Part shown: one piece after another, positions 60,472 to 64,000 of the stretch
Position numbering within the stretch: the stretch's first letter is position 1
Layout: each line of letters starts with the position of its first letter
Notes under the pieces: model-generated
What the model saw: only the letters and a program-made list of their open reading frames with translations
What the model was told of the DNA's origin: nothing
Databases searched by the model: none
Made by a program: the position numbers and the translations under genes
NCBI RefSeq assembly: GCF_037975245.1
Contig: NC_092576.1
Location: 13,682,611-13,746,610 of the forward strand
DNA length: 64,000 bases
Direction of reading: 5' to 3'
From: Apostichopus japonicus
Lineage: Eukaryota; Echinodermata; Holothuroidea; Aspidochirotida; Stichopodidae

Positions 60472-61774
60472 CATGGGCGGCGATCCTGGGGGGGGGGAGG
60501 GTGGATATATCCCCCATGAAAATGGGTGGAGGGGATGTAATATCCCCCCACTAAATGCCAGGGATAAGAATATTTTCATGCCTACATTTATGCATCATCG
60601 TTAATGTACGGCTCTTTTTTAGCTTCATTTCTCGTCTACCATAAACGCAGTGCGATCTTTTTAAATAAAGCGTCTTTATAAAGCAAGAATAGTTGACTGT
60701 AGGCTTCATTGGCCCTATAACAACAAAATGTATTATTGCGCCCACGGTATTGATATAGTACATATATGCACCCTCATAGTATTCATATAGGCCCTATAGT
60801 AGGCCTACACACGTACATGTTCCCTCGAACAGCTGAGAATCTCATGTTACCAGGGTAATGCTTAATACACGTTTCACCTGGATGCCCTAGCAATCGGTAC
60901 CTAGGAACAAGGGCGGCGGAACCGGGGGGGCACAGGGGGCACGTGCCCCCCCACTTTTCCTCAGGGTTAAAAATGTGCCCTTTTTCTACATAAAAATTGA
61001 GGTGTCTCAAGTTAGCAAAAGGCCAGGGAACCGGAATGAACACTCGGGAAGGGCCGTTTCTGGCCATCTGAGGGGTTTGTAAAACCAAAAATTTTCTTGT
61101 ACGCTCCGCGCCAACCGATGGTGGCGCTCCGCTCAGATAGTCGTGCATACAACTTTGGATATTGCAGAGCTAGTATGCATATTTTCTATGAAAGGGGTGG
61201 GGGGGGGGGGCGTTGATGGAGTGATGTGTATACGCAAAAAAAGATAATACAATGAGAGTTATAAAGGGTACTAAATATAGGGCTGCATCAGTCCAATCGA
61301 ATTTCTGCAAAGTGCCCTTTGATGTCGGTGCCCCCCCAGATTAAAAGTGCTTCCGCCGCCCTTGCCTAGGAATGTAACTATGTGTAATTGTGTATTGCAT
61401 GTGTATAGGCCTATAATAGCCTGCATGAGGCCATTTTCTTCATCGAATAATATAAAAGAGCTCTCGAACATTCTAACGTTGCGCCTGAAACAAGATTGAC
61501 AGGGGCAATTTTCCCAAAATAACACCCGAAATTAAAAAAAAAAAGTATTTTGGATCCTGATTATGAGATATTTCGGACATGACATCCCTATTTTAAAGTT
61601 GGGTATATGCCGCTTGGAAACCTCGGGAAGTGCCGTTTCCGGCCATCTAGAGGGTTTGTTAATCCCAAAATTTTCTTGTACGCTTCGCGCCAACTCATGG
61701 TGGCGCTACGCTTAGATAGTCAACAAGGTCATATCCCCCCCCCCCCCACTCGGAAGTACGGATCGCCGCCCATG
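60472..61774. mobile_element. Middle hAT-type element of the nest, perfect 8-bp TSD
   Basis: Inverted ends CATGGGCGGCGATCC at both sides, flanked by CATATGGC at 60464-60471 and 61775-61782. Without its own insertion it would be about 838 bp. The GCGCCA-hairpin module lies at 61640-61720. Confidence 0.85.
60908..61364. mobile_element. Innermost hAT-type MITE of the nest, 457 bp, perfect 8-bp TSD
   Basis: Inverted ends CAAGGGCGGCGGAA and TTCCGCCGCCCTTG, flanked by CCTAGGAA at 60900-60907 and 61365-61372. It carries the hairpin module at 61085-61140. It is the youngest insertion by position. Confidence 0.88.
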
Positions 61775-61921
61775 CATATGGCACCATTTTGCATTTCAGC
61801 CCTTCTTCGAAAGCAAAAATTGTCAAACCCTCCCCTTAGACCCATCCCCCAGGACGGCGATCATTCATGCCTGACGCCCCCCCCCCCCCTATTGGAAAAT
61901 CCTGGATACGCCCCTGGCTAA

Positions 61922-63817
61922 AAACTTGGGTTCTAAATTAAACTGCATAACTTTACCTTTACTTACTTACCCTCAACCATGTACATGCCCTTATGCAGTA
62001 TTGTGGGTAATGTCAAATTTAATACACATCAACCAGTCACTACTCAACAACTTCACACATCAACTTCCAGTTGCAGTATTATTGTACTTTCCATAACCTC
62101 ATTATTCGTTTTGAAATGAGCGCCAAATGCAATGTGGGTTCATCTAATCAACCATCCACTCACCAAGTACGATAACGGTCTAACTGACATCAGAAGCAAA
62201 TGCAAATACTATACTGTACATATGAGATTAACTACTGGCAGTTGTAACACATATTTTAAGAGAAGTCAATTATAAACCACTTTGAAAATCTATCTGCTTT
62301 AGTAGAAGATTCCAATTCTGGCTTTTTGTTCAGTGTATAGTAAAGGTTTTGAAATTATAAAAACAGTAAAAGAGCATCAATTCAGTTTTAATATGCAATA
62401 CATTTTTAAATTTAAGTAAAAAATATTTTAAATTCAATACAACTCATCAAATTTGTAATATAAACCTGAATGCAAATTGGTATAAAAGGGAGTTCCAATG
62501 CCCTAAGAATGAAGTTTTGTAGATAAAAGGCAATAAGGATCATAAACTTAATATGATCAAATATGAAATATGACATTGTGTTTACAATTTAGCTGTATCT
62601 GGCTTATTTCTTTCTGGTGCAAACTGTTCATTAATTATTATCGAGATGATGCTGTCCCCCATAAATGAATATGTGCAGGATATTGACATGTTATTAATTT
62701 AGAACAAGAATTTATAATGATGTGATCATGTGACATGGCTTAATACTGCTTAGCCAGGTAACTCTCTTTTCTCTGCAATCACATGGTTCAATTCACATAC
62801 ACTTAATTTGGAATAGTTTGTAGTATAGGTAAGTTCTTTTTCATTTGCAAAAAAAGGCATCTAGTTAGGGGTAGCATGACCTATGCAGGGATTGCTTGAT
62901 TTGTAATTTGAGGTTGTAACAACATTCCATTTGTATGCTATTGAAAATGTACAACCTAAGCAAATCAAATATCATTTTGTGTTACTATTCTGTTTTAATA
63001 GGAGACCTGTTCAATCATGGCTGAACCAAATTGCTTAATAGTTTTCCCAAACTACAAAGAACATGAATAAAGCTTTTCAATTTGAAAAAAAAATAATGTA
63101 CATGAATACAGTGGTTCAGTTTAACCCTAATGACTTTGTGTTAAGGATAATTTGACACATTTGTTTATCAGAATAATAACAATATGGGTGCTTAAATATC
63201 TGATTGTGACTCATCTGACAAATCTCTCTTGCAAGTTTCCTTCTGTAGTGAGGGCGAGAGATTAAATTTTGAAAAGGAATGGGCTTGAGAAGTTAGCCTA
63301 TGTTGGCAAAGGCTCTTACTATGTATATCCACCCCCCCCCCCTAAAAAAATGAAACACTGACCTGTTCTAAGAATTTTGACAGATTATGAACAATATGAA
63401 CTATACAGTGATAACACTGAACCGCACATGGAATATTGTTGCTACTGAAAACTAGCTTACTCTAACATACAGATACATGCAGTCGTCAACAGTATTCTGC
63501 CTGGCTAACCATAATTATGATAGGATAGTATGCATATATAGCTGACACAGTTGTCAACAAAGTTCTTGTTATTGAACTTGTTACTGTCTAGCTTGTGACT
63601 AATATGCCTAATATATATGATTACAAATCGAATCTCATGGTTTTAGTAGGTGGAATGCTGGAATGAACGATTAAAAGTAAATGGTCCATTTCATAAATTG
63701 AGGTTCCAGTTACTGACATTTATGTGCCTATAATTAACTAATACTAAAGTCAAACATGGATCCACAATTAATGGAAGGTTTGATAAGACTTCCTGTGATT
63801 TAAGCAGATTTTTCTAC
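61922..63817. other. Intergenic or intronic, no feature recognised
   Basis: AT-rich, C-run at 63330. Could be intron of a gene whose candidate exon is at 63818-63890. Confidence 0.4.
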
Positions 63818-63890
63818 CTTGCATCATCTTTGAGGTTCCTGTGATGTATTTTCTTCTCATGGCTCTTTTCCCATATGGTATACTTCCTTA
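63818..63890 (-). CDS. Possible internal exon, unidentified
   Basis: A 73-bp minus-strand stretch sits between a good acceptor (TTTCTTACAG) and a GTAGAA donor. It has one open phase that is Lys- and His-rich (RKYTIWEKSHEKKIHHRNL). No neighbour exon is seen before the window ends. Unrecognised. Confidence 0.2.
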
Positions 63891-64000
63891 CTGTAAGAAA
63901 TAATATCATATCACATTAAATAGTAGAAGGTACTCAGTACTAGTAAATCACAGTGAAAACTTACAAAAACACAAACTATTGTGAACTGAAGTACAAGTGA

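Larger units (their letters stand above)
60113..61916. mobile_element. Outer element of a three-level nest, CAGGGGCGTACCCAGG termini
   Basis: Ends CAGGGGCGTACCCAGG (60113) and CCTGGATACGCCCCTG (to 61916), with GCTAA on both sides (60108-60112, 61917-61921). It is related to the element at 23245-25368. Its left and right parts are split by the insertion at 60472-61774. Confidence 0.68.

Noticed and set aside
60783-61921. Frames of 121, 84 and 104 codons
   Set aside because: They run across transposon termini and the shared hairpin module in both orientations.

Overview
This 64 kb window is AT-rich, intron-rich animal nuclear DNA. Evidence: GT-AG introns that rebuild one intact 18-exon gene, tRNA-derived SINEs, CR1/L2-like non-LTR retrotransposons, many small DNA transposons and very long (TA)n tracts. 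The repeat profile and a P2X7-tail-like relic suggest a marine invertebrate, probably a deuterostome and possibly an echinoderm such as a sea cucumber. That is a judgement from style, not proof. Nothing prokaryotic is seen.

Layout. 0-5 kb: a short secreted/Ig-like candidate ORF, a 958-bp hAT-type element with a perfect 8-bp duplication, and a SINE copy carrying a hammerhead-like core. 5.9-9.2 kb: a helical-protein gene whose main exon is 8153-9175. 7.6-16.3 kb: SINEs, a MITE, a broken P2X7-tail-like exon and (TA)n tracts. 18.3-39.3 kb, minus strand: a complete glutamate carboxypeptidase II / NAALADase-like gene whose 18 exons join without a frame break into 753 codons. Intron 16 holds a 5.8-kb CACTA-like element that contains other elements. 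Intron 4 holds a chimera of the U2 snRNA 5' end. Intron 1 holds a dead reverse transcriptase and a fold-back palindrome. 43.3-44.3 kb: a second copy of the 8-kb helical gene with two in-frame stops. 47.3-47.7 kb: a 111-bp tandem repeat. 49.7 kb: an orphan Ig-like exon. 50.1-52.1 kb: a 5'-truncated, frameshifted CR1/L2-like element. 52.3-54.1 kb: long and compound microsatellites. 54.1-55.8 kb: a 209-bp tandem array. 56.6-59.1 kb: a 146-bp array. 60.1-61.9 kb: three DNA transposons nested inside one another, two with perfect 8-bp target duplications.

Most notable: (1) the carboxypeptidase-like protein keeps the zinc ligands but has Gly where the catalytic Glu (human GCPII E424) should be, and has lost most glutamate-contact residues, so it looks like a pseudoenzyme or an enzyme of changed specificity. 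(2) SINEs carry a hammerhead-ribozyme-like core. (3) A CACTA-like element has dense arrays of inverted TTAGTCGG motifs at both ends. (4) Small hAT-type elements with different termini share one internal hairpin module. No operon-like cooperation between genes is evident.
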